32,924 nt of DNA from positions 1 through 32,924 of the IMG/VR virus record IMGVR_UViG_3300020421_002088; one strand, 5' to 3'. Below are positions 14,036 through 20,680 of this stretch, piece after piece. Each line of letters starts with the position of its first letter. The first letter of the stretch is position 1. The notes beneath the pieces are model-generated. The model made no database searches. It worked only from the letters and a program-made list of their open reading frames with translations, and was not told the origin of the DNA. This stretch comes from a virus. The translations under genes and the position numbers were made by a program.

Positions 14036-14687
14036 CTATACTTTTCATTAATGGAAATATGTCTGCAATAACTTCGGCACAGGCATGAGCAATTTCCATG
14101 TGTTCTTTTTGTGTGCCATTAGCACCACGTAGCTCAATATAATGTACCCAACTTCTTAAAGTACCATTCATATATAATTTAGTCTTAGTCAAGCCTTCTG
14201 GTAGTACGACTCTGGCTTGTTCTTTGGCTATTCCATTTCTAATTGCCCAGTCGTATGCTTTTTTGGAAGTAGCAATTACTTCTTTTTGCATATTACCCCA
14301 TGCCATTTCTAATTTTTGATCATGTACTTCAATTGAGTTTTGTCTATTCTTTGTATCTTGCAGTCTTGGCTCTCTATATGTAAATGCTTCTTCCATATCT
14401 TGTGGGTTTGCATAACGTTGGCTAAACTCCTGAAAACTAAAACTTCTATGTCGTACTATTTGATGTGCAATATCTCTTGTTGTTTCTATTTCTAAACAAG
14501 CACTAACCATTTCTAATGGCGACCAGTGTTTGTGTTTTACTAGATACTTGATTAGTTTTTCACTAGTTTCCTTGTTCATCTGATTACTTGGATTGCTTAC
14601 TCTGGCACAGTAGGCAATTAGTTCTTGCAAGTCACTTAAATCTGTATTGTCAGGCGCCTTGCTATAAGAGATTATTTTTACTGACAT
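14028..14687 (-). CDS. thyX: Flavin-dependent thymidylate synthase
   Basis: The 219-residue protein carries the ThyX signature RHRSFSFQEFSQR (79-91), matching RHRxxSxxxxSxR, and further conserved stretches VLPEGLTKTKLYMNGTLRSW and a C-terminal helix. ThyX methylates dUMP to dTMP using methylenetetrahydrofolate and FAD/NADPH, supplying thymidylate for AT-rich phage DNA. It is full length. Start ATG has GGAT upstream. The neighbouring ferredoxin and parvulin genes are in the same run; whether the ferredoxin donates electrons is unknown. Confidence 0.95.
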   Translation of the reverse strand: MSVKIISYSKAPDNTDLSDLQELIAYCARVSNPSNQMNKETSEKLIKYLVKHKHWSPLEMVSACLEIETTRDIAHQIVRHRSFSFQEFSQRYANPQDMEEAFTYREPRLQDTKNRQNSIEVHDQKLEMAWGNMQKEVIATSKKAYDWAIRNGIAKEQARVVLPEGLTKTKLYMNGTLRSWVHYIELRGANGTQKEHMEIAHACAEVIADIFPLMKSIDV

Positions 14688-14690
14688 TTT

Positions 14691-15014
14691 TTATCCTGTT
14701 CTATATATAATGTGTACACCAAATGGTGTTACTATAGGGTGAGCCCCCATTTCGCCTTTAGGTATTGATTGACAGGCTGTTGAAAATTCTATTACCATGT
14801 CTTCTGGTAAAAACCAACCTAAATCTCCACCCGATCTCTTTCCACTTGGACAAGCACTATTTTCCTTTGCGGCGATCTCAAAAGAATACTTGCCATCTTG
14901 AATATCTTTTTGTACACGTTCAGCATCTTTCATAGCAAACGCAATACCTCTACTATGTGTGCTATTGGTTGCACCGGCATAAGAAAAAAGTATATGTGAT
15001 GCTCTCATTTTCAT
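14691..15014 (-). CDS. Parvulin-type peptidyl-prolyl isomerase (PpiC-like)
   Basis: The 107-residue protein is a single rotamase domain: MRASHILFSY at the N-terminus (first conserved His), AAKENSACPSGKRSGGDLGW in the middle, and TPFGVHIIYRTG at the end. It should catalyse proline isomerisation in the cytoplasm, as no signal peptide is present. The size matches E. coli PpiC (about 93 residues) with a small insertion near residues 14-22. AGGGAG lies before the ATG. It lies between fdxA and thyX and adds a third folding factor to the genome. Confidence 0.92.
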   Translation of the reverse strand: MKMRASHILFSYAGATNSTHSRGIAFAMKDAERVQKDIQDGKYSFEIAAKENSACPSGKRSGGDLGWFLPEDMVIEFSTACQSIPKGEMGAHPIVTPFGVHIIYRTG

Positions 15015-15016
15015 AG

Positions 15017-15340
15017 TTAATCTCCCTTACCTGGTTTATCCGACATCTCAATATTAACAGCCGGAATTCTATCAGCCAACACATCTTCATCTCGCTTCTG
15101 TGTTATTTGTGGCCATTCTACACTATATTTACTATTCCAGTTAAACCAAGTACCATCGTCTTGAGATTCTTCTATGATAGCATCTACTGGACATTCTGGA
15201 ACACATACTCCGCAGTCAATACATTCGTCTGGATTAATTACAAGCATATTTTCGCCTTCGTAAAAACAGTCAACCGGGCAAACTTCAACACAATCCATGT
15301 GTTTACAATTTACACATTTGTCATTTACTAGGTACGTCAT
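15017..15340 (-). CDS. fdxA: 7Fe ferredoxin, FdxA type
   Basis: The 107-residue protein matches bacterial FdxA in length and Cys pattern. Cys9, 17 and 50 (with Cys12 as the extra, non-ligand Cys) fit the [3Fe-4S] site, and Cys21/40/43/46 the [4Fe-4S] site, with the phrases [18 protein letters not shown] and [19 protein letters not shown] Cys at position 25 also follows the family. It carries electrons at low potential in the cytoplasm. Cyanophage ferredoxins are usually plant-type 2Fe-2S, so this type suggests acquisition from a proteobacterial host. Stop and neighbours are tightly packed; GGAT precedes the ATG. Confidence 0.95.
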   Translation of the reverse strand: MTYLVNDKCVNCKHMDCVEVCPVDCFYEGENMLVINPDECIDCGVCVPECPVDAIIEESQDDGTWFNWNSKYSVEWPQITQKRDEDVLADRIPAVNIEMSDKPGKGD

Positions 15341-15341
15341 G

Positions 15342-15587
15342 TTATACTATCCAGTTATATATACCCCTCAAAGCTAGTAACAGATAAAACAACTCCATTA
15401 AAGCACGTGGTACGTCTTTATCTTTTATACCCATATATATCCAGATCATGCAACTAAAACAAGCTACTAACCAGCCCATCCATTGTACGGCAGGATTACC
15501 CCCACTTAAAATAAAGGCACCAACCATAGCTAGTACAAAGCCTAGCCATCTCCAACCATCAATCTTATGATAATATCTGATCTTCAC
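15342..15587 (-). CDS. Small three-helix membrane protein
   Basis: GTG start (15585-15587) with CAGGAG upstream, inside the end of the oxygenase gene. The 81 residues hold three hydrophobic segments: [33 protein letters not shown] and a C-terminal [19 protein letters not shown]. The ending is reminiscent of PnuC-type nicotinamide-riboside transporters, which end in a similar aromatic stretch, but the protein is much too short for that. A small cyanophage-type membrane protein of unknown role is the safe call. Confidence 0.8.
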   Translation of the reverse strand: MKIRYYHKIDGWRWLGFVLAMVGAFILSGGNPAVQWMGWLVACFSCMIWIYMGIKDKDVPRALMELFYLLLALRGIYNWIV

Positions 15588-16167
15588 TTTCAGACTCCTG
15601 TATCCATGTGGTTAAGATATACTTGTTTGTATTTCCAATTGGTGGATTACCTCTGTGTGTATGAGACCAATCAGCTGGCCATAATAATAATCTATTTTTC
15701 TTTGGTGCAAATCTTTTATTTTGATATAAGAATTCTGTTTCACCTGCTTCGTCAATGTCATTTAAATACAGTTGTGCTACAACTCGTCTATCGTTGTTAG
15801 TACCACCAGTTTCGAAATGCCAATCATGAAATCCACCACCTGGCTTAATACGTTTCATTTTTAGTCCGTCAGCACTCATGCGTGTATTTTTTAATATGCT
15901 AAATTTATTTGTATATATAGGCCAGACAGTTTCCCATAGTACTCTGTAAAACTCTTGTAAAAATACTCCACGAACTTGATGTACTATATGCGGTTCTATA
16001 AACTGTACTTCGTCCATATCTCGTTCATGTCCTGGAACAAAGTCTTTAGTAGATTGTATAAAGCCTGTTTTATCTAGTTCTTCAAAATACTTTATGATAT
16101 CTGTTATATAATTTTCAGGAAGGACGTTATCAAAAATGCCTACAAACCCGTCGAACTTGGTATCCAT
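15565..16167 (-). CDS. 2OG-Fe(II) oxygenase
   Basis: The 200-residue protein has the phage-type oxygenase motif GGGFHDWHFETGG, giving the metal triad His117-x-Glu119 with a distal His in SHTHRGNPP (169/171). Lys182, or a nearby basic residue, is the likely 2-oxoglutarate anchor. The core strands AQLYLNDIDEAGETEF and KNRLLLWPADWSHTH are typical. Substrate unknown: such phage enzymes may hydroxylate proteins, nucleotides or DNA bases. AAGG precedes the ATG; the end overlaps the membrane-protein start by 23 nt. It follows the clamp loader directly. Confidence 0.88.
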   Translation of the reverse strand: MDTKFDGFVGIFDNVLPENYITDIIKYFEELDKTGFIQSTKDFVPGHERDMDEVQFIEPHIVHQVRGVFLQEFYRVLWETVWPIYTNKFSILKNTRMSADGLKMKRIKPGGGFHDWHFETGGTNNDRRVVAQLYLNDIDEAGETEFLYQNKRFAPKKNRLLLWPADWSHTHRGNPPIGNTNKYILTTWIQESESEDQILS

Positions 16168-17082
16168 TTATAACCTTGCTAGTTTAATTAATGTCGCCGC
16201 TAAATTGATCTCTGGATCTACGACTAGTGTGTGATCTACTAGTCCTTGTTTAATTATGATAACTGCCTTGTCCTGCGTTTCTTCGTCACCAAACAGATCA
16301 ATATTATCATATAGCCATCTGTAAACTTCTTCCATCTCTTCTGCTCTAGCACTTGCACAAACAAGTTTACGAGCTTCACTGATCTTACCTGCTTTAAACA
16401 GTTCGACCATTTCAAGTTTCCAGTCAGCTTCATTCTTATCGCTTTCATTGGGTGCAAGTAGTTTACCATCTTGCGAATTCATTTGTACTGTATTAATACA
16501 TTTACGTAAATCAGGATAACTTGCTTTTACATACGTGTCTAGTGTATTCAAGTCTGGAGTAACACCTTCTGCAATAAGTATCTCTGCCACCCTTGCAGTA
16601 AACTCATTCATATCTACTTTAGCAATATGAAAACCTTGACAACGACTGTGCAAAGCAGGAATAATACGGTTGGGGTAATTGCAAGTAAGAATAAACCTTG
16701 AAGTGGTGTGATATTCTTCCATAACGCCACGTAACGCCGCCTGAGCATTAGGGGACAAGTAATCAGCTTCATCAAGTAATACAACTTTAAATGCTCCAAA
16801 TGGTATCATCTGTACAAAGTTAACAATCTTATCTCTAACATCATCAACAGAGTTTGTACGAGATGCGTTAATCTCTAATACATCTAAATCATTAATTTCT
16901 AATTCGTTGAATAGTAACTTTGCAAGTGTAGTCTTACCAATACCTGCGTTACCGGAAAATAACAAGTGTGGAATAGTTTGTTCTTTGATCCACTGTTTGA
17001 CCTGTGCCTTTTGATGTTCATCTCTAAATACGTAACCATCAACAGTCTTAGGACGATACTTTTCTACCCATAGTTCTTTCAT
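16168..17082 (-). CDS. Sliding-clamp loader large subunit, T4 gp44-like
   Basis: The 304-residue AAA+ protein opens with LWVEKYRPKTVDGYVF, typical of clamp-loader ATPases. It has Walker A GNAGIGKT (44-51), Walker B VVLLDEAD (100-107) and the SRC arginine-finger motif (146-148, LHSRCQGF). Length and order match gp44/RFC small subunits. It loads the gp45-like clamp at primer ends during phage replication. A gp62 partner is not recognisable next to it; the 60-residue protein upstream is too small. It overlaps that gene by 4 nt (ATGA). Confidence 0.95.
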   Translation of the reverse strand: MKELWVEKYRPKTVDGYVFRDEHQKAQVKQWIKEQTIPHLLFSGNAGIGKTTLAKLLFNELEINDLDVLEINASRTNSVDDVRDKIVNFVQMIPFGAFKVVLLDEADYLSPNAQAALRGVMEEYHTTSRFILTCNYPNRIIPALHSRCQGFHIAKVDMNEFTARVAEILIAEGVTPDLNTLDTYVKASYPDLRKCINTVQMNSQDGKLLAPNESDKNEADWKLEMVELFKAGKISEARKLVCASARAEEMEEVYRWLYDNIDLFGDEETQDKAVIIIKQGLVDHTLVVDPEINLAATLIKLARL

Positions 17083-17261
17083 TTACCTAAAAACCTCCTC
17101 GCCGCATCAATTGGATTACGTAGTCCGTCATATGTCTTTTCAATAAAGCCTATATGTTTAGTTAGTCTAGCATCAATTGAGTCAATGCTATCCTGAAGTT
17201 TATCAATTTTTTTATTTAATTTCTTGATTTGCTCAAGAACTAATACATCACTTGCGTCCAT
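17079..17261 (-). CDS. 60-residue coiled-coil protein
   Basis: I start at ATG 17259-17261 (MDASDVLVLEQIKKL), with AAAGGA 8 nt upstream, not at the in-frame TTG one codon earlier. Residues 8-45 form heptad-like helix (KKLNKKIDKLQDSIDSIDAR), followed by GLRNPIDAARRFLGK. It overlaps the cytidylyltransferase gene by 14 nt and the clamp loader by 4 nt. Function unknown; position hints at a clamp-loader accessory, unproven. Confidence 0.75.
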   Translation of the reverse strand: MDASDVLVLEQIKKLNKKIDKLQDSIDSIDARLTKHIGFIEKTYDGLRNPIDAARRFLGK

Positions 17262-17661
17262 CAATTATCCTTTGCCTTAAGTTACTACTGCTAAATGAAT
17301 GTTGTCTTTTATTATAGTATATTTCTATACCTTTGTCAACACAAATCTGCTTTCCAGTGAAGTCTTTGGTTTTATATTCTTCACCAATAAATCTTTTATC
17401 AATATTGTAGGTTAAAAGTATGTCTTCTAAGTCCTTTTCAGTTTCATAAGGAATGATTTCATTAACATACTTACATCCTGATAATTGAACATAACGTTCA
17501 AATACACTTTGGATTGGTTTATTTTTTTCGGGTCTATCAATTGAAGGATCTGATTGCAATCCTACTATCATATGTTCACACTTACTACTAGCTTCTTTAA
17601 GCATAGCAACGTGTCCTGTATGAAATAAATCAAATGTACTAAAAGTAATACCTACTGTCAA
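17248..17661 (-). CDS. Glycerol-3-phosphate cytidylyltransferase-like protein (TagD type)
   Basis: The start is TTG 17659-17661 with TAGGAG upstream; it overlaps the cupin stop (TTGA). The 137-residue protein has GITFSTFDLFHTGHVAMLKE with HTGH at 14-17, then RFIGEEYKTKDFTGK and HSFSSSNLRQRI, the standard TagD-type motifs. It should couple CTP to a phosphorylated polyol or sugar to give a CDP-activated group. The adjacent cupin suggests a small envelope- or glycan-related module. Full length. Confidence 0.92.
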   Translation of the reverse strand: MTVGITFSTFDLFHTGHVAMLKEASSKCEHMIVGLQSDPSIDRPEKNKPIQSVFERYVQLSGCKYVNEIIPYETEKDLEDILLTYNIDKRFIGEEYKTKDFTGKQICVDKGIEIYYNKRQHSFSSSNLRQRIIDGRK

Positions 17662-17984
17662 TGTTTTCTCCTACCGTCAAATACGCAAACAAAATAACAA
17701 CCTAAAGGACCTGCATGAACACGATGAAATACTCCATCTTCAATTAATATTACATCACCTTCATTAACATTTACGGTTTTATCATCTAGTTCCATTCTAC
17801 CAGAACCTTTGACAAAGTAATAAACTTCTTCTTGTCCTTCGTGCTTATGTCCGCTAGTTGATTTGGTTGCTTTTAAATCCGTGCTACTTACTACAAGATT
17901 GGTTAGTGTTGTATTATCCTTTACAACATATCTTTCATCTTCTTTGGCAATACTACCACCAATATCTTGTATGGTTAACTTCAT
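17658..17984 (-). CDS. Cupin-fold protein
   Basis: I start at the ATG 17982-17984 (MKLTIQDIGG), which overlaps the stop of the small membrane protein (ATGA); the longer frame runs through that gene and is not needed. The 108 residues contain cupin motif 1, SGHKHEGQEEVYYFVKGSG (His46, His48, Glu in 52-53), and motif 2, GDVILIEDGVFHRVHAG (His87). It is a single-domain metal-binding cupin such as those of sugar isomerases or epimerases. Substrate unknown; partner with the cytidylyltransferase by position. Confidence 0.9.
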   Translation of the reverse strand: MKLTIQDIGGSIAKEDERYVVKDNTTLTNLVVSSTDLKATKSTSGHKHEGQEEVYYFVKGSGRMELDDKTVNVNEGDVILIEDGVFHRVHAGPLGCYFVCVFDGRRKH

Positions 17985-18151
17985 TGTTTTTTGGCACCAC
18001 GTTCCTGTCCAATACCCATCAGTATCAATATCACATACAATATAGGCCAAGCCCACCCTTGTAAAAAGCCAATTATATGCAGTACCATTAATACGATACC
18101 AGTGGCTCCAGTGGTTCCAATACCCTGTAATTCAGTTGTTGGAAGTTTCAT
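17981..18151 (-). CDS. 56-residue membrane protein, unknown function
   Basis: The ATG at 18149-18151 follows TAGGAG and a near-consensus sigma70 promoter; the TGA overlaps the cupin ATG. The sequence starts MKLPTTELQGIGTTGATGI and has one or two hydrophobic segments (IVLMVLHIIGFLQGWAW and PILYVILILMGIG), ending QERGAKKQ. The two helices joined by a short turn give a hairpin topology. Perfect coupling on both sides supports a real gene. As the first gene after a host-type promoter, it may act early at the host membrane; role unknown. Confidence 0.78.
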   Translation of the reverse strand: MKLPTTELQGIGTTGATGIVLMVLHIIGFLQGWAWPILYVILILMGIGQERGAKKQ

Positions 18152-18164
18152 ATAATCTCCTAGT

Positions 18165-18180
18165 TTGTATTATTATACAA
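18165..18180. repeat. Inverted repeat TTGTAT-4 nt-ATACAA across the -10 box
   Basis: A perfect 6-bp-arm inverted repeat covers the -10 element and the predicted start site of the sigma70 promoter. The position is that of a repressor operator; AT-rich composition makes chance possible. Confidence 0.4.
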
Positions 18181-18200
18181 TAAAGATTATTAAAAGTCAA
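18172..18200 (-). promoter_or_regulatory. Near-consensus sigma70 promoter
   Basis: On the minus strand TTGACT (18195-18200) is followed after exactly 17 bp by TATAAT (18172-18177). The -35 box contains the TGA stop of the oxygenase-like gene. The leader would be about 14 nt and contains TAGGAG. This is the only host-type promoter I could find in the window. Confidence 0.75.
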
Positions 18201-18748
18201 GCATATAATCCAGAAAAAAGGAAAGATATACTAAATCTTGGAGTAATCTTATTTGGCTTTAATTCTTTATGTACAGTTCGAGCGGGGAAGGCAATACATC
18301 TACCTTTTTTGAATTCTACTGTTTCGAAAATAGTTTTACCATCTCTATGATAAAATTCCATTCCACTATCACCTTGTAACATATAATAAACTACCCAATT
18401 GGACTTATCAGAATAAACCATCTTACCTGAAGCATCAGTATCGTATGGTTCGTCAAATGCAATTATATCAGGATAATGTTCTTGTGTTGACATAATTGTT
18501 TTGACATTTAATAAGGTTAACAATCCTGCTTTTCCAAACAAAGGAATCTTTGCTTTGATGTCGTGTCTTTTGAAATTAATTGCACACCAAAGGGCTTTTA
18601 TTTCCCAAGGTAAATCGTTTAGGTTTGGCCAATGTGAACTAAATCCTTTTTCACCGAATACTACTGGTTGGTGCGGTAAGGTAGCTTCGCATTGTTCTTG
18701 TAGCCATTCAGGAACAGCATCGTCCATTACTATAATATTATTTGACAA
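18197..18748 (-). CDS. Degenerate 2OG-Fe(II) oxygenase paralog
   Basis: TTG at 18746-18748 follows AAGGAG inside the end of its paralog; the longer upstream extension overlaps that gene and is rejected. The 183-residue protein aligns throughout with the 18738-19334 product (DDAVPEWLQEQCEATLP against DDVIPKWLHQKAVETVP; GDSGMEFYHRDGK against GDSGMNFYNNDSE; ISFLFSG against VGFIFSG). Where the paralog has LHVD, this protein has IAFD (Ala97, Asp99), so the first metal His is lost. The distal His160 and Arg171 remain. It is either inactive, uses another ligand, or acts as a partner subunit. Confidence 0.8.
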   Translation of the reverse strand: MSNNIIVMDDAVPEWLQEQCEATLPHQPVVFGEKGFSSHWPNLNDLPWEIKALWCAINFKRHDIKAKIPLFGKAGLLTLLNVKTIMSTQEHYPDIIAFDEPYDTDASGKMVYSDKSNWVVYYMLQGDSGMEFYHRDGKTIFETVEFKKGRCIAFPARTVHKELKPNKITPRFSISFLFSGLYA

Positions 18749-19334
18749 TTTCTTCTTGCTCCTTTTTAAATATAGGCATGATAACTCCTCTATCTCTAGC
18801 AAACTTAGATGACCTACCACTAAAAATAAATCCTACTGTTACTCTTGGACTTGCTTCTTTAGGCGGTTGTCCTTCATGTATCATTGCACTTGGAAATACT
18901 ATACATCTAGCATCTCCATAATCAACACTATGTTTTAGTTCGCTATCATTATTATAAAAGTTCATTCCACTATCGCCTATAACTGAATAAACCATAGTAT
19001 ATGCCTTTGTATCTCCTTGTGTGTCAACATGAAGACCACCTATATGGTCCTTAGTCGTCAAGTTAACTTGGATCTGGTTAAGCTGTATGTCACCAACATC
19101 GGGATCGATAAGGTGTTTTTGTTCTTCAAATGCCATCCATAGGGCTTGTAATACCCAAGGTGCATCATCTATTTCTTCGTGTTTCCAGGCATCACTAAAG
19201 AACTGATATCCTTGGTCAGGACCTAATCCTCTGTGTCCCCATTTAAGTGGAAGGTAGGGTACAGTTTCTACTGCTTTTTGATGTAGCCATTTTGGTATGA
19301 CATCATCTAATACTTTGATTGTTTCTACGTCCAT
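18738..19334 (-). CDS. 2OG-Fe(II) oxygenase
   Basis: The 198-residue protein shows an oxygenase core with IGGLHVDTQGD (His102-x-Asp104), distal His153 (SAMIHEGQPP) and Arg164 (SPRVTVGFIFSG) as 2-oxoglutarate anchor. A basic C-terminal tail (SSKFARDRGVIMPIFKKEQE) is absent from the neighbouring paralog. The ATG lacks a Shine-Dalgarno sequence; ATTAAATA stands 5 nt upstream. Substrate unknown. The next gene starts within its last codons (11-nt overlap), so the pair is translated together. Confidence 0.85.
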   Translation of the reverse strand: MDVETIKVLDDVIPKWLHQKAVETVPYLPLKWGHRGLGPDQGYQFFSDAWKHEEIDDAPWVLQALWMAFEEQKHLIDPDVGDIQLNQIQVNLTTKDHIGGLHVDTQGDTKAYTMVYSVIGDSGMNFYNNDSELKHSVDYGDARCIVFPSAMIHEGQPPKEASPRVTVGFIFSGRSSKFARDRGVIMPIFKKEQEEIVK

Positions 19335-19358
19335 GACAGTATTTAATCTGCCAGGCTT

Positions 19359-19772
19359 TTATAAGTCACCTTCTTGGCGGTTCTCTGAATAATGGACATC
19401 AAATTCTCCACCTGGATATCTTGCTTTTAGTTTGTTAACGTTTTCTTCTATTACTTCGTTAGGGTCCAAACCAAGAGCACGGCAAGAACTAATCCAATAC
19501 CACATAATGTCACCAAGTTCTCGTTTACAGTGAAATACAGTCTCATCATTAAGAGGTTTGCCTTGGAAGATACATTTTTTAATAATTTCATTAAATTCTC
19601 CTGTTTCTGATGATAACCCAATGCCACCAGTTAGCAATAAGGACATATTAACGTTAGGGTTTTTTGCTTCAAGCTCTTTAGTTGCATAAAACATTTCTGA
19701 CAACTGGTTGCTTTCTTTACTCGTTACTTCTTGTACAAATTCTTTGTACTTATTAAGATCTACTTTAGGCAA
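19359..19772 (-). CDS. MazG-like nucleotide pyrophosphohydrolase
   Basis: TTG start (19770-19772) with AAAGGA upstream. The 137-residue protein has the all-alpha pyrophosphatase pattern: SSETGEFNEIIKK (Glu56, Glu59) and KRELGDIMWYW (Glu85, Asp88), giving the ExxE...ExxD metal site. Such enzymes hydrolyse NTPs or dNTPs to monophosphates; cyanophage MazG has been proposed to alter (p)ppGpp or dNTP pools. It is a single domain, as in phages, rather than the double-domain bacterial MazG. It lies downstream of the co-chaperonin gene. Confidence 0.9.
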   Translation of the reverse strand: MPKVDLNKYKEFVQEVTSKESNQLSEMFYATKELEAKNPNVNMSLLLTGGIGLSSETGEFNEIIKKCIFQGKPLNDETVFHCKRELGDIMWYWISSCRALGLDPNEVIEENVNKLKARYPGGEFDVHYSENRQEGDL

Positions 19773-19785
19773 GGTAGTGTCCTTT

Positions 19786-20214
19786 CTATTCTTTGATAAA
19801 ACTCTGTGGGTCTATCGATGGTTGTGATAAGTCTGTGGAATGTCCGATGCCGTCATCATCTGGCATCTCTTTGCTATAAAGCAAAATGTCTTTATTGTCT
19901 ATAAGCCTTACTTCAATATCACCTAAGTCTGGCTCATCAAGTTTTACCCCTCTACTCCAACGTCCATGATCTACGTAGATCCAATCACCTACTTCATATT
20001 CGTCTTTGTTTTCAGGACCTTTGGCATACACTCTACACCAACGTGAGCGAACACCTCTTTCCAGCCCATCATCACTTGTAATGATGATTCCGCCTTTAGT
20101 AGTTCTTTCACCAAAGTTCATGTCATATGCTAGTACACGATCTCTGATAGGACGCAACTTGCCCTTCATAGTAGGTTTGAGCTTAGGCCCTGCACCTAAT
20201 GATGAAGTATCCAT
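19786..20214 (-). CDS. GroES/gp31-like co-chaperonin
   Basis: The 142-residue protein has LRPIRDRVLAYDMNFGERT at about residue 20, followed by a flexible GGIIITSDDGLERGV that fits the mobile loop binding GroEL. Later segments (WCRVYAKGPENKDEYEVGDW, IYVDHGRWSRGVKLD) match the GroES barrel. GroES is about 97 residues; here about 18 N-terminal and 30 C-terminal residues are added. As with T4 gp31, it probably replaces host GroES to fold the capsid protein with GroEL. AGGAAT precedes the ATG. Confidence 0.85.
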   Translation of the reverse strand: MDTSSLGAGPKLKPTMKGKLRPIRDRVLAYDMNFGERTTKGGIIITSDDGLERGVRSRWCRVYAKGPENKDEYEVGDWIYVDHGRWSRGVKLDEPDLGDIEVRLIDNKDILLYSKEMPDDDGIGHSTDLSQPSIDPQSFIKE

Positions 20215-20218
20215 ATTC

Positions 20219-20650
20219 CTATTTTCCTTTTTTTACAAAATTACCATCGGCATCTTCAACCCATTCAGCACCTGTTTCAACTGCTTCTTGGTCAATTTCT
20301 GCCATCTCATCTTCTACTGCTGATTTCTTAGGTGCCGCCTTTTTTACAGGTGCAACTTTTTCTTCAGCAACTTTAGTTTGTGCTATTGTAGTTTCTGCAT
20401 CTGCTTCTGCAACGCCTTGTCCTGGAACTTCATCCGGAACAGCCTGAGGATGATCTCTATAGTACTCTGCTAAAACATCTTCGCGTTTCTTAATAATCTT
20501 ACCACCTGGGCCTAATTCATCACCACGTGCATTTACACGGGCATTTCCTACAGCCGGAGTAAGTTCATTTCTTTGTCTAAGCAAATCCATATCTACAGCT
20601 TTTCCCTGCATGGTTTTATATTGCTTTCGACCGCTTTGTTTTACTGCCAT
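20219..20650 (-). CDS. Conserved-looking basic/Ala-rich phage protein
   Basis: I choose the ATG at 20648-20650 (MAVKQSGRKQYKTMQGKAV), with AGGAGA upstream and a GATAAATA octamer before it; a longer in-frame start would precede the promoter. The 143 residues contain DLLRQRNELTPAVGNARVNA and GDELGPGGKIIKKREDVL. A long Ala/Lys/Glu/Val linker (VAPVKKAAPKKSAV) follows, with an acidic end. It resembles unannotated late proteins of T4-like marine phages; a virion or scaffold role is likely but unproven. Confidence 0.8.
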   Translation of the reverse strand: MAVKQSGRKQYKTMQGKAVDMDLLRQRNELTPAVGNARVNARGDELGPGGKIIKKREDVLAEYYRDHPQAVPDEVPGQGVAEADAETTIAQTKVAEEKVAPVKKAAPKKSAVEDEMAEIDQEAVETGAEWVEDADGNFVKKGK

Positions 20651-20672
20651 AACGTTTCTCCTATTATATACG

Positions 20673-20680
20673 TATTTATC
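20673..20680 (-). promoter_or_regulatory. Late promoter octamer GATAAATA
   Basis: Minus-strand GATAAATA overlaps the TAA stop of the DnaE-like fragment. The ATG at 20650 follows with AGGAGA between; predicted leader about 16 nt. Confidence 0.7.

Noticed and set aside
17658-18056. Longer cupin start at 18056
   Set aside because: The extra residues are the out-of-frame reading of the small membrane-protein gene at 17981-18151; the ATG at 17984 overlaps its stop.
18197-18820. Longer start for the degenerate oxygenase at 18820
   Set aside because: The extension overlaps the paralog by more than 80 nt and has no matching residues; TTG 18748 has AAGGAG and aligns with the paralog's N-terminus.
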